Positions 1 through 7,650 of a DNA stretch of 64,000 nt are shown in pieces. How positions within the stretch are numbered: the stretch's first letter is position 1; every line of letters starts with the position of its first letter. The translations under genes were made by a program, and so were the position numbers. Source of the DNA: Bacillota bacterium (GTDB taxonomy: Bacteria; Bacillota; Clostridia; Lachnospirales; Lachnospiraceae); contig JAEYOQ010000026.1 of the NCBI GenBank assembly GCA_023411555.1, forward strand, positions 1 to 64,000, written 5' to 3'. The notes under the pieces are model-generated. The model was given only the letters and a program-made list of their open reading frames with translations. It did not search any database and was not told the origin of the DNA.

Positions 1-47
1 CTTTGTTATTATAGTGCGGTTTGAGACCCACACTCATTATAACAAAG
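1..47. repeat. Imperfect inverted repeat at the left window edge
   Basis: CTTTGTTAT (1-9) pairs perfectly with ATAACAAAG (39-47), and GTG (14-16) with CAC (31-33), enclosing a loop of about 14 bases. An AAAGGAG-like ribosome-binding sequence follows at once and an ATG lies at 58, so on the plus strand the stem would cover a ribosome-binding site. No convincing gene follows: the reading frame opening at 58 runs antisense into the ATPase gene. It may be the end of an element that lies mostly outside the window. Confidence 0.45.
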
Positions 48-83
48 GAGTTCTCTTATGAAAACGCTAGAAGCCACTGGGAT

Positions 84-108
84 CCACCAGCATAGCTGGT
101 GGTTTTTT
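84..108 (+). terminator. Rho-independent terminator
   Basis: CCACCAGC (84-91) and GCTGGTGG (95-102) form a perfect 8-bp GC-rich stem with a 3-base loop, followed by six T. It points rightwards, so it ends a plus-strand transcript entering from outside the window. Confidence 0.8.
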
Positions 109-122
109 AAAGATAGCCCTAC

Positions 123-168
123 AAAAATAGGTAGCCGAACCATTGCTGTCGCAAGCCGTCCGGCTACC
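123..168 (-). terminator. Terminator of the P-type ATPase operon
   Basis: Read on the minus strand, GGTAGCCG (168-161) pairs perfectly with CGGCTACC (137-130) and is followed by TATTTTT. It lies about 60 bp beyond the ATPase stop codon. A second weaker inverted repeat, GGATGC/GCATCC (183-188 and 204-209), sits between. Confidence 0.7.
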
Positions 169-227
169 ATTATGTGTAATAGGGATGCAGGTTGTATGAA
201 ACAGCATCCGGGGAATATAAGTTTAAT

Positions 228-2351
228 CTATCTTACTCTCATTGCCCTCATAGCATTAAATAGGGCTATGAGGGCAACTCCTACATCTGCGAAAATGGCA
301 AACCAGATAGAGGTGATATTAAAGAAGGCAAGCACCATAATCAGAAGCTTTACGCCCAATGCAAATATGATATTCTGGGTAACAATTGACTTGGTCTTGC
401 GCGCAATCTTCATTGCTGTTGCAATCTTACCAATCTCGTCATTCATAATTACGATATCTGCAGCCTCAATCGCTGCATCGGAACCAACACCGCCCATAGC
501 GATACCGATATCTGCTTGAGCAAGCACCGGTGCATCATTGATGCCGTCTCCTACAAAAATTATTTTTCCCTTACCGGTCACCTCTGACTTCAATCGTTCA
601 AACCAGGATACCTTATCCTGGGGCAAAAGCTCAGCCTGGTATTCATCCACACCGCTTAGCTTGGCGATTTCTTCTGCAGTATTGGCATGATCACCGGTCA
701 ACATGATGGTCCTTCTAACGCCAAATTGTTTTAGCTGGGCTATCATATCACCGACTCCCTGCTTTAATTCATCCGAGATCAAAAGATAACCCATGTAATC
801 TTTTCCTACTGCAATATATACGATACTTCCGCTTGCTGTGACCTTAGGAGCCTCTATACCATTCATGTACATCAGCTTAGCATTACCGGCATAGATGGTT
901 TGATCCTTGTACTCCGCTATCACACCGTGCCCAGCTAATTCTTTAATCTGAGCAGCTTCTATTGCTACTCCCGGCTTCTTCTTCTCATAGAAGCTTTTAA
1001 TCGATTTTGCAATCGGGTGAAGGGAATGATTTTCAGCAATTGCTGCAATTCTTAGCAATTCGTCCTCCGATACCTTTTCTGCCGGTACTACCTTAGCAAC
1101 CTCGAATACACCCTTAGTCAACGTACCTGTCTTATCAAAAACAACAGTATCTACACTCTGAAGCGCATCCAGATAATTTCCTCCCTTGATCAGGATACCC
1201 TGTTTTGCACCGCCACCGATTCCACCGAAGAAGCTTAGGGGGATAGAAATCACCAAGGCACAGGGACAGGAAATAATCAGAAAGCTAAGAGCTCGGTACA
1301 GCCAATCCGTAAATGTACCAAAGCCTAGCAATGGTGGAAGTACCGCTACTGCAACTGCTGCATATACTACGATGGGTGTATAATATCTGGCGAATTTAGT
1401 GATGAACTTTTCGCTCTGTGACTTCTTACTGCCAGAATTCTGTACTAGCTCCAGGATCTTGGAAACAGTAGCCTCGCCGTAGCTTTTTGTCACCTTTACC
1501 TCAATTAATCCGCTGGTATTGATGGTACCGGATAACACATTATCACCGGGTAATACTTCTCTGGGTACACTTTCGCCAGTTAGTGCTCTGGTATCTAAAA
1601 AGCTACTTCCTTTGATTACTTCTCCATCCAGGGGGACACGCTCACCCGGTTTGACTAATATGGTATCACCTACCGCTACATGCTCCGGATCTACTACACT
1701 GATGTTGTCCCCATCTATAAGATTAGCATAATCAGGCCGGATATCCATGAGCCCGGTTATATTCTTCTTTGATTTTTGTACTGCCATATCCTGCAGCATC
1801 TCACCAATCCCGTAGAATACCAGAACTGCGATTGCTTCTACTTTCTCTCCGATGAAAAAGGCCCCCAGTGAAGCGATGCCCATAAGAAAATTCTCATCGA
1901 ACACCTGACCCTTGCTTATATTCTTTACAGCCGACCATAATATTTCATAGCCCACCAAAAGGTATGCCGAGATAAAGAATAGCATACTTACTACCGATGG
2001 TAGCTTAAATAATGAGGTGATGACAGTAATAATTACTGCAGTACCAAGCCGTATTAGGTATGACTTAGGTTCTCCCTCCTCCTCCTTCTCTTCCTCCCTC
2101 TTTGAATTCTTTTCTGCTGCTGCTGCGGACCAATCCGATACTTTAACGGACGGTTCATGGGCCGCTACAATCTTCTTTACTGCTGAAGTGATATCAAACT
2201 CACCGGAATTAAGTCCGATACTCAATTTGCAATTCATAAGATTCAAGGTAGCATCAGAGACCTCAGCCAAGGCTCTGACCTCTTCTTCTATTTTCGCTGC
2301 ACAATTGGCGCAGCATAGTCCTTCTAAATTATACTCCTTCCTTACACTCAT
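228..2351 (-). CDS. Heavy-metal P1B-type ATPase, Zn/Cd/Pb class (CadA/ZntA-like)
   Basis: Predicted metal-exporting membrane ATPase of 707 residues. It has an N-terminal heavy-metal-binding domain with C14-x-x-C17, an acidic/lysine-rich linker (about 80-96), the actuator TGES (258-261), the transmembrane CPC (362-364), the phosphorylation motif DKTGTLT (406-412), the P1B HP dipeptide (445-446) and a GDGIND hinge. The last membrane segments carry a lysine and an aspartate (LGVK, then DVGVALI) in the places that mark the Zn/Cd/Pb subgroup rather than copper ATPases. The ATG has GGGAGG six bases upstream. The gene follows a CadC-like repressor by 38 bp, so the pair is probably one metal-induced operon. 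The subgroup call is solid; the exact ion is inferred. Confidence 0.93.
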   Translation of the reverse strand: MSVRKEYNLEGLCCANCAAKIEEEVRALAEVSDATLNLMNCKLSIGLNSGEFDITSAVKKIVAAHEPSVKVSDWSAAAAEKNSKREEEKEEEGEPKSYLIRLGTAVIITVITSLFKLPSVVSMLFFISAYLLVGYEILWSAVKNISKGQVFDENFLMGIASLGAFFIGEKVEAIAVLVFYGIGEMLQDMAVQKSKKNITGLMDIRPDYANLIDGDNISVVDPEHVAVGDTILVKPGERVPLDGEVIKGSSFLDTRALTGESVPREVLPGDNVLSGTINTSGLIEVKVTKSYGEATVSKILELVQNSGSKKSQSEKFITKFARYYTPIVVYAAVAVAVLPPLLGFGTFTDWLYRALSFLIISCPCALVISIPLSFFGGIGGGAKQGILIKGGNYLDALQSVDTVVFDKTGTLTKGVFEVAKVVPAEKVSEDELLRIAAIAENHSLHPIAKSIKSFYEKKKPGVAIEAAQIKELAGHGVIAEYKDQTIYAGNAKLMYMNGIEAPKVTASGSIVYIAVGKDYMGYLLISDELKQGVGDMIAQLKQFGVRRTIMLTGDHANTAEEIAKLSGVDEYQAELLPQDKVSWFERLKSEVTGKGKIIFVGDGINDAPVLAQADIGIAMGGVGSDAAIEAADIVIMNDEIGKIATAMKIARKTKSIVTQNIIFALGVKLLIMVLAFFNITSIWFAIFADVGVALIALFNAMRAMRVR

Positions 2352-2389
2352 ACATTTCCTCCCATCCGCCGCAATGCGGCTCCATTCTT

Positions 2390-2755
2390 TTATTTCTCTC
2401 CGATATGCTCTAGTCCTATTTCAAGGATATTCTTTACATGCTCATCCTGTAGCGAATAATAGACACTCTTTCCATTCCTTCGGTATTTTACCAGCTTATT
2501 TTGACGGAGGGTTTTCAGCTGATGTGAAATAGCTGACTTTGTCATATTAAGTAATACTGCTAGGTCACAAACGCACATCTCGCTTCGATCCAGTGCCCAT
2601 AATATCTTAACTCGTGTACTATCACCGAATATTTTAAAGAAGTCAGCCAGGTCATAAAGTGTCTCTTCAGGAGGCATGGTCTTAAGTACCTCCTCTACAA
2701 CATCCGCGTGAATAACTTCACAATCACAGACTGCAAATTTGTCTTCGCTCATCAT
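2390..2755 (-). CDS. ArsR/SmtB-family metal-responsive repressor (CadC-like)
   Basis: A 121-residue winged-helix repressor, predicted to release DNA when it binds Cd, Pb or Zn. The N-terminus carries a CDC pair and the recognition region starts with CVCDL, together resembling the cysteine-rich alpha3N site of CadC. The C-terminal helix has a D-x-H...H-x-x-E arrangement like the alpha5 zinc site of SmtB/CadC. The helix-turn-helix reads MTKSAISHQLKTLR. Two consecutive ATG codons (2755 and 2752) follow AAAGGAG; either may start translation. The gene sits directly upstream of the metal ATPase and just downstream of a promoter whose start region holds an inverted repeat, the usual arrangement for autoregulation. 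Confidence 0.9.
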   Translation of the reverse strand: MMSEDKFAVCDCEVIHADVVEEVLKTMPPEETLYDLADFFKIFGDSTRVKILWALDRSEMCVCDLAVLLNMTKSAISHQLKTLRQNKLVKYRRNGKSVYYSLQDEHVKNILEIGLEHIGEK

Positions 2756-2803
2756 TCATACTCCTTTACGATTAGTATATATATTATATTTACAATGATT
2801 GTT

Positions 2804-2825
2804 CAGTTGAGTAATTGTTCAACTG
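2804..2825. promoter_or_regulatory. Probable ArsR/CadC operator
   Basis: CAGTTGA (2804-2810) and TCAACTG (2819-2825) form a perfect 7-bp inverted repeat with an 8-base spacer. It starts about 10 bp downstream of the -10 box of the repressor/ATPase promoter, so bound repressor would cover the transcription start. The spacing and TTCAA-like arms resemble ArsR-family operators. Confidence 0.65.
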
Positions 2826-2834
2826 TTTGATTGT

Positions 2835-2863
2835 ATTATATTCCAGTTATCAGTAAAATGCAA
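2835..2863 (-). promoter_or_regulatory. SigA-type promoter of the repressor-ATPase operon
   Basis: On the minus strand TTGCAT (2863-2858) and TATAAT (2840-2835) are separated by exactly 17 bases. The ArsR operator lies immediately downstream. Confidence 0.75.
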
Positions 2864-3033
2864 CTTGTTTTTTATTAAAAAATAGGCTTATTAGAATATA
2901 TTTCAAATAATGTATAATACTTGTAAATTATTCTTATTTATTATATAATATTCATACTTATCAGATATGAAAACTAGACTATTCTATTATGGGTAGACTA
3001 TCGATAATTTGATTCTTAGTAAGGGAGAGTAAT

Positions 3034-3879
3034 ATGGATCAATTGAAAGTAAAGTATGATGAATTGCTAGAATTATTAAAAAGCTATAAAAGTGTGGCCG
3101 TTGCTTTCTCCGGTGGGGTAGATTCCACATTTTTGCTGAATGCAGCCAAGGAGGCTCTGGGTGACAATGTCATTGCTGTCACGGCCCGTTCCCTTAGTTT
3201 TCCCACCAGAGAGTTGAATGAAGCCAAAGCCTTTGCCGCCAAAATCAACGTCCAACACCTCATTGTAGATTCGGAAGAATTGGATATCGACGGTTTTTCT
3301 CAGAATCCGAAGAACCGTTGTTATCTATGTAAATCCGAGCTTTTTACAAAGATTACAGAGATTGCTCATAGTAGAAATATCAATGCAGTTCTGGAAGCGT
3401 CCAATCAAGATGATAATGGGGATTATCGTCCCGGCCTAATTGCAGTACAGGAACTCGGCATTCATAGTCCATTACGACAAATTGGTTTTACCAAGGACGA
3501 AATTCGTACCCTATCAAAGGAGCAGAAGCTGCCAACCTGGAATAAACCTTCCTTTGCTTGCTTATCCTCCCGCTTCCCTTATGGTGAAAGTATTACTCCT
3601 GAACGATTAATCATGATTGATAAGGCTGAGCAATATCTGCTTGACCTTGGCATCTGGCAAATCAGAGTCCGTATACATAACAATTTAGCCCGAATTGAAA
3701 CAGATGAGAATGGTTTTAAGCTCCTTCTTGATCCTCAGCTTCGTAATCAGATATTTGAGGAATTTCGTAAAATCGGCTTCACCTATGTCTCACTTGATCT
3801 GAAGGGTTACCGAACCGGCAGCATGAATGAGACACTAAGCCAAGCTGAGCTTCAATACGGAACCGCTGACCAAAGATAA
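3034..3879 (+). CDS. larE: LarE-type ATP-dependent sacrificial sulfur transferase
   Basis: A 281-residue PP-loop enzyme of the LarE family, which in lactobacilli adenylates the carboxylates of a pyridinium dicarboxylate mononucleotide and donates sulfur from its own cysteine to build the nickel-pincer cofactor of lactate racemase. The PP-loop SGGVDST is at 26-32, an NPKNRC-x-x-C segment at about 91-99, and the sulfur-donor cysteine falls at residue 176 in a FACLSSRFPYG context, the same position number as the characterised enzyme. GGGAG precedes the ATG. No larB, larC or larA lies nearby, so its partners must be elsewhere or the protein serves another sulfur-transfer role. Confidence 0.88.
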   Translation: MDQLKVKYDELLELLKSYKSVAVAFSGGVDSTFLLNAAKEALGDNVIAVTARSLSFPTRELNEAKAFAAKINVQHLIVDSEELDIDGFSQNPKNRCYLCKSELFTKITEIAHSRNINAVLEASNQDDNGDYRPGLIAVQELGIHSPLRQIGFTKDEIRTLSKEQKLPTWNKPSFACLSSRFPYGESITPERLIMIDKAEQYLLDLGIWQIRVRIHNNLARIETDENGFKLLLDPQLRNQIFEEFRKIGFTYVSLDLKGYRTGSMNETLSQAELQYGTADQR

Positions 3880-3910
3880 ATGTTATAATCTTTTCTTTTT
3901 TATTTTTCGC

Positions 3911-3952
3911 AAAAAGCTGAGCTTTGTACATATTGTACTTACTCAGCTTTTT
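3911..3952. terminator. Bidirectional terminator between larE and the MATE gene
   Basis: AAAAAGCTGAG (3911-3921) and CTCAGCTTTTT (3942-3952) form an 11-bp perfect inverted repeat. It sits between two converging genes and carries T-runs on both strands. Confidence 0.8.
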
Positions 3953-3961
3953 CTCAACTTA

Positions 3962-5287
3962 TCATATAATAGCTCTACTACGGTACTTCCCTTTCATAAA
4001 TCTTATAACAAAGAAGATTGAACGACATACCCAGTCAATCGTCACTGCAATCCATATTCCCATTACCCCTAAATCAAATAACATTACCAAAACATAACTA
4101 AATCCAATTCTCCACACCCACATAGAAATCATTGATATCCACATCGTAAACTTTGCATCATTAGCAGCTCTGAGAGCATTCGGTAAGGTAAAGGACAAGG
4201 GCCAAAGCAAGGTTGCCACAATGCTATGATATATGATCAATTCACTAGCGATTTTTGCTGTCTGTTCTGTCAAGCCATATAGTTTTAGTATTAGTGGTAC
4301 ACTGAAGATTAAAGCTATATTGACGATAGCCATACAGATATATGCAAGGCGTATCAAACGAAAGGTGTACTTTTTAGCAGCTTCATATTCTCGTGCACCG
4401 ATGCATCTACCAACTACTGTGATCAATGCAAGGCCTATAGCAGAGGATGGAAGAACCCCTAAACCGCCTACAGTTCCAACTACAGCATTGGCAGTAATCG
4501 CTGAAGTACCAAGGCCTGCAACAATACCCTGTACTAGAATCTTACCAATCTGAAAAACACTGTTCTCAAGACCATTCGGGATACCGATTCGTAGAATCCT
4601 TTTTATCATATTGAGATTAACTCGAAAGGTACGTAAGGCTTCGAGATGAATTGAATACCTCTTATTCTTGAGAAGAACATACATTGTGATTGCCGCCACA
4701 ATCCTCGACACAAGGGTTGATATGGCAGCTCCTGCGACGCCCATGTCATATCCGAAGATTAAAATAGCATTTCCCACTATATTTAATAAATTTATTATTA
4801 ATGCTATCGTCATCGAAACCTTGGAATTACCCATGGAACGGAATAAGGCCGCACAAGCATTATAAATGGCTAGGAAGGGAAAGGACAATGCAGTATATAT
4901 CAGATAGATTCTTGCAGTACCCATAACATCACTACTGACATGACCAAATAAAAGTGTTAGAACACTGTTACCAAAAAGAAGTGCGACAGCCATTAAGATC
5001 AAAGAGAGTGCCAGAATTGCGGCTACCAGCTGTTCGCCCGCTTGACAGGCACTCTTCTCGTTCTTTTGACCAAGATACTGAGCCGAAACAACAGCACCTC
5101 CTGTTGCCATCGCACCAAAGAGTCCAATCAGAAGAACATTCAAGGTATCCACTAAGGACACACCAGAAACTGCCTCTTCCCCTACTCGCGCTACCATCAT
5201 ACTATCAGCGATTCCAACGGTGACCGCCAGAAGCTGCTCAATAATTAATGGAATAATTAACTTTATTAAGTCTTTTTTTGAAAACAT
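3962..5287 (-). CDS. MATE-family multidrug/toxin exporter
   Basis: A 441-residue protein with about twelve hydrophobic segments and the typical MATE beginning, a short basic N-terminus followed by LIKLIIPLIIEQLLAVTVGIAD and a MMVARVGEEAV segment. MATE proteins exchange cations for drugs or metabolites across the cytoplasmic membrane; the substrate cannot be read from sequence. I use the ATG at 5287, which has AGAGG about eight bases upstream. A longer reading to 5371 would run through the preceding terminator hairpin and is unlikely. Predicted single-gene unit ending at the bidirectional terminator shared with larE. Confidence 0.9.
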   Translation of the reverse strand: MFSKKDLIKLIIPLIIEQLLAVTVGIADSMMVARVGEEAVSGVSLVDTLNVLLIGLFGAMATGGAVVSAQYLGQKNEKSACQAGEQLVAAILALSLILMAVALLFGNSVLTLLFGHVSSDVMGTARIYLIYTALSFPFLAIYNACAALFRSMGNSKVSMTIALIINLLNIVGNAILIFGYDMGVAGAAISTLVSRIVAAITMYVLLKNKRYSIHLEALRTFRVNLNMIKRILRIGIPNGLENSVFQIGKILVQGIVAGLGTSAITANAVVGTVGGLGVLPSSAIGLALITVVGRCIGAREYEAAKKYTFRLIRLAYICMAIVNIALIFSVPLILKLYGLTEQTAKIASELIIYHSIVATLLWPLSFTLPNALRAANDAKFTMWISMISMWVWRIGFSYVLVMLFDLGVMGIWIAVTIDWVCRSIFFVIRFMKGKYRSRAII

Positions 5288-5322
5288 GCCATCGCCTCTA
5301 TATATTCGTATTTTTGTCGTAA

Positions 5323-5366
5323 TAAAAAGGGGACTACCTCGCTTCATCAGTAGGCCGTCCCCCTTT
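5323..5366 (-). terminator. Terminator of the DUF975 gene
   Basis: Minus-strand GGGGAC/GTCCCC arms (5362-5357 and 5334-5329) with an inner CC/GG extension, followed by TTTTTATT. It lies between the DUF975 stop codon and the MATE start. Confidence 0.7.
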
Positions 5367-5408
5367 ATCACTATTATCCAGTGTCCTCACTTTACCGATA
5401 TACAAAAT

Positions 5409-6140
5409 CTATTGATAGTATACGTACTGCTCTCCACCCGCCATTCTCTGCCCCGAAACCTCAAGATAGAAGGCTGCATCGGCTGCACTCACATAGGGGT
5501 TCACCCAAAGGAGACCTATTCCGCAGGTTAAAAGGCTGAGCAGAACCCATCCGATAAAGCTAAAATGTAGACAGAAAAGACGTCCCTTATTCCCCTGCAT
5601 CATAGCCTTGGATTGACTAATCGCCTCCATAATACCAATTGATGGATTATCATTCATAATATAAAATGCCATAGAATACCGATAAGCAGCTATGATACCT
5701 GGTATAACAAAGAGCAAACTCCACAAAAAGATAAAGATTGATGTTACAAGACGTAAACCTAACGCCTTTCCAAACAAGTTAAGCTGTGAAAACAAATCAG
5801 AGAATTGAGGATTTGTTCCATTAATCAAATTCTTATTAAAGCGGCAATATCCAAGCTCTATCGCTCCACCGATAAGAAAGGTAACAAGCCCCCAAATCAA
5901 AAGAATTGAAATAAAACTAACAAGTGTAATTAATATTCCCTTGCCCAAACCAGTAGATAAAAACTCTGAAACCCTGTCATAGCGATAGCTACTATTACTG
6001 CTTCTTCCAGCTCCTCCTCCGGTTCCTCCTACACTACCGGCTCCTAACAAAGTCGCTACAAAGCCTGTTCCCACTGCAAGAGCCCACTTTCCACGTAGCG
6101 CCTCACGCGCTATTCTGCGAAAATCCGCTGCATACAACAT
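5409..6140 (-). CDS. DUF975-family integral membrane protein
   Basis: A 243-residue protein with the DUF975 signature: an N-terminal amphipathic stretch (FRRIAREALRGKW), then a glycine/serine-rich segment (about 33-52), four to five membrane helices, and the family's central ELGYCRFNKNLI segment and later PGIIAAYRYSMAFYIM. Its function is unknown. GGGAGG lies nine bases before the ATG. It has its own promoter (6198-6226) and terminator, so it is probably monocistronic, although the neighbouring 6281-7078 gene also encodes a polytopic protein of similar style. Confidence 0.8.
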   Translation of the reverse strand: MLYAADFRRIAREALRGKWALAVGTGFVATLLGAGSVGGTGGGAGRSSNSSYRYDRVSEFLSTGLGKGILITLVSFISILLIWGLVTFLIGGAIELGYCRFNKNLINGTNPQFSDLFSQLNLFGKALGLRLVTSIFIFLWSLLFVIPGIIAAYRYSMAFYIMNDNPSIGIMEAISQSKAMMQGNKGRLFCLHFSFIGWVLLSLLTCGIGLLWVNPYVSAADAAFYLEVSGQRMAGGEQYVYYQ

Positions 6141-6197
6141 TTTCTGTTACCTCCCATTTATACGTCAAATTGTAATACTTTATCAAACAACAAAATT

Positions 6198-6226
6198 ATA
6201 ATATCCTCTTTTGCTGTGGATTTCAA
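6198..6226 (-). promoter_or_regulatory. Probable promoter of the DUF975 gene
   Basis: Minus-strand TTGAAA (6226-6221), a 17-base spacer and TATTAT (6203-6198), about 58 bp before the ATG. Confidence 0.5.
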
Positions 6227-6280
6227 TAAGCTAACCTCTTTTCTAATTAAGTATTAATGTTGATTAATGTTAGCATCCTG

Positions 6281-7078
6281 CTACCGTTGGATTGTGACCA
6301 GCCTGCTACTATACTCATGATAAAGCATAAAAATATAAGTATTATAAATCAGCGAAATAACAGCCATAATTCCTAGCATGATAAAATACCCGATCGAAAA
6401 TATAGTCCCCTCTGTGATTACATTATAATTCAAAATAGAATAAACAGCTTGAGGTAAGATAAGTATCAATGTTGCAAGAAGTAGTCTCCAGTAGCTTTTA
6501 GCACCTGCCCTCGCTCCTAAGCTCAGACTCCGAATAACCCCTGTATTCTCAAGGAACAATGCGGGAAGCCAAAGGACAAGAAAGGGGGAAGGTATCAATA
6601 CCAATAACAGTGTAACAAGCATAATAATTAATGTCAAAGTAAATAAGGAAAGGGAGACGGTGGTACTAGCCAGTATGGTGAAGGCTACCGACAATATACC
6701 AAAGAGCACGGCTCCAAGTATTATTATAGCGAGCATTAATAGCATGCATAATAAAACTCTTGGGAAATAGTTCTTAATTCCGACTACAAAGTGGCTAAGC
6801 TTCGTCTTCCCGTTGAGCACAGCTTCTTTTATCATATTACAATAGCCTGAAAGAAATAACAGACTAAGGATAAATATCAGTAGTAAAGCAATCAGTAAAT
6901 TCCTCATTGTAGCTAGATACAAGGAATAATCGAGTACACCATCCCTCATATAAGAGTCCGAACCAAGGTTATTTGGATATAGAAAGAATATGAATAGTAA
7001 GCTTATTACCATATAAGCAACATAACTCATGATAATGACCGGATTATTCTTGATTAATTGTAACGTCTTTTTCGTCAT
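6281..7078 (-). CDS. Hypothetical polytopic membrane protein
   Basis: A 265-residue protein with about six hydrophobic segments and no soluble domain of note. The layout (short cytoplasmic N-terminus, helix near 17-35, GYCNMIKEAVLNGKTKLSHFVVGIKNYF segment after the second helix, then long helices) recalls DUF975 and other glycosyl-membrane-domain families, but I cannot assign it. The ATG has AGGGGG six bases upstream. A TTGAAT-17-TAGAAT promoter lies about 55 bp upstream. Confidence 0.7.
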   Translation of the reverse strand: MTKKTLQLIKNNPVIIMSYVAYMVISLLFIFFLYPNNLGSDSYMRDGVLDYSLYLATMRNLLIALLLIFILSLLFLSGYCNMIKEAVLNGKTKLSHFVVGIKNYFPRVLLCMLLMLAIIILGAVLFGILSVAFTILASTTVSLSLFTLTLIIMLVTLLLVLIPSPFLVLWLPALFLENTGVIRSLSLGARAGAKSYWRLLLATLILILPQAVYSILNYNVITEGTIFSIGYFIMLGIMAVISLIYNTYIFMLYHEYSSRLVTIQR

Positions 7079-7132
7079 ACTTGTCCCCCTGACATGATTT
7101 ACAATAAATTGGATAATTATTCATATTTATCG

Positions 7133-7161
7133 ATTCTACCACTAAATATTACATAATTCAA
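7133..7161 (-). promoter_or_regulatory. Probable promoter of the 6281-7078 gene
   Basis: Minus-strand TTGAAT (7161-7156) and TAGAAT (7138-7133) separated by 17 bases. Confidence 0.5.
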
Positions 7162-7330
7162 CATAAAGTCGATAAAGTTTATCAAAACAGTATTCTAGCG
7201 CCTCCTTTCTATCCTTTAACTCATTAAGAGCTCATCTTTACGTTTCGCTTATTTGCATTATTATTCCTGCTTGGTGCTTTATTTGATTTTAATACTTACT
7301 CTATGTTCTTTTATCTTAACAATATGATAT

Positions 7331-7390
7331 GGAATTGTTTATCTTTGGAATTGTTATCTTTGGAATTGTTTATCTTTGGAAATGTTTATG
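7331..7390. repeat. Short tandem repeat, about 16-bp unit, 3.5 copies
   Basis: Units of the form GGAATTGTTTATCTTT repeat head to tail; the second unit lacks one T and the last is degenerate (GGAAATGTTTATG). The array ends at an extended -10 promoter (7389-7397), so its copy number could alter spacing upstream of that promoter. The 570-bp gap holding it (7079-7650) otherwise contains only the small peptide gene, promoters and a terminator. Confidence 0.8.
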
Positions 7391-7397
7391 TTATAAT
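7389..7397 (+). promoter_or_regulatory. Extended -10 promoter upstream of the small CxxC peptide
   Basis: TGTTATAAT, a perfect extended -10 element, about 105 bp before the small ORF at 7503. There is no good -35 box, because the upstream DNA is the 16-bp tandem repeat. Confidence 0.45.
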
Positions 7398-7502
7398 TAG
7401 CGTAGTGAATATTTGCATGAAAGACATTCGCATAGTAAGTCTGCTGCTTTTGTACTATCATATGATGATCGCAGGATAAATATTAATCCGGGAGTATTGC
7501 TT

Positions 7503-7574
7503 ATGAAAATAAAAACGATAGAACAATGCATGTTTTGTAATAGTACTAATATCGGTATTGGTTATCAAGTTTAA
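7503..7574 (+). CDS. Small CxxC peptide, possibly the stump of a zinc-ribbon gene
   Basis: A 23-residue frame, MKIKTIEQCMFCNSTNIGIG followed by YQV, with GGGAG eight bases upstream of the ATG, an extended -10 promoter further upstream and a strong terminator just after the stop. The CMFCNSTNIGIGY part resembles the first knuckle of small zinc-ribbon proteins, which normally have a second CxxC that is absent here. It may be a genuine micropeptide or a truncated gene. No paralogue is visible in the window. Confidence 0.4.
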   Translation: MKIKTIEQCMFCNSTNIGIGYQV

Positions 7575-7599
7575 TCGCTTTTGTAAGTGAACCTCAAAA

Positions 7600-7634
7600 G
7601 GGGGCTGTCGCACCACTATGCGACGACCCCGTTT
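7600..7634. terminator. Bidirectional terminator
   Basis: Nested stems GGGG/CCCC (7601-7604, 7627-7630) and GTCGCA/TGCGAC (7607-7612, 7619-7624), with GTTTT on the right and CTTTTG on the complementary side. It can end both the small plus-strand gene and the large GH106-like gene on the minus strand. Confidence 0.8.
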
Positions 7635-7650
7635 TATTACTTTCTTATAA

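Noticed and set aside
58..168. Leader peptide with tandem Trp codons before a terminator, as in a trp attenuator
   Set aside because: The two TGG codons are simply the 3' arm of the terminator stem, the frame does not stop nearby, no trp gene follows, and the downstream gene is on the other strand.
5288..5371. N-terminal extension of the MATE protein by 28 residues
   Set aside because: The extension runs through the previous gene's terminator hairpin and lacks a ribosome-binding site; the ATG at 5287 has one.
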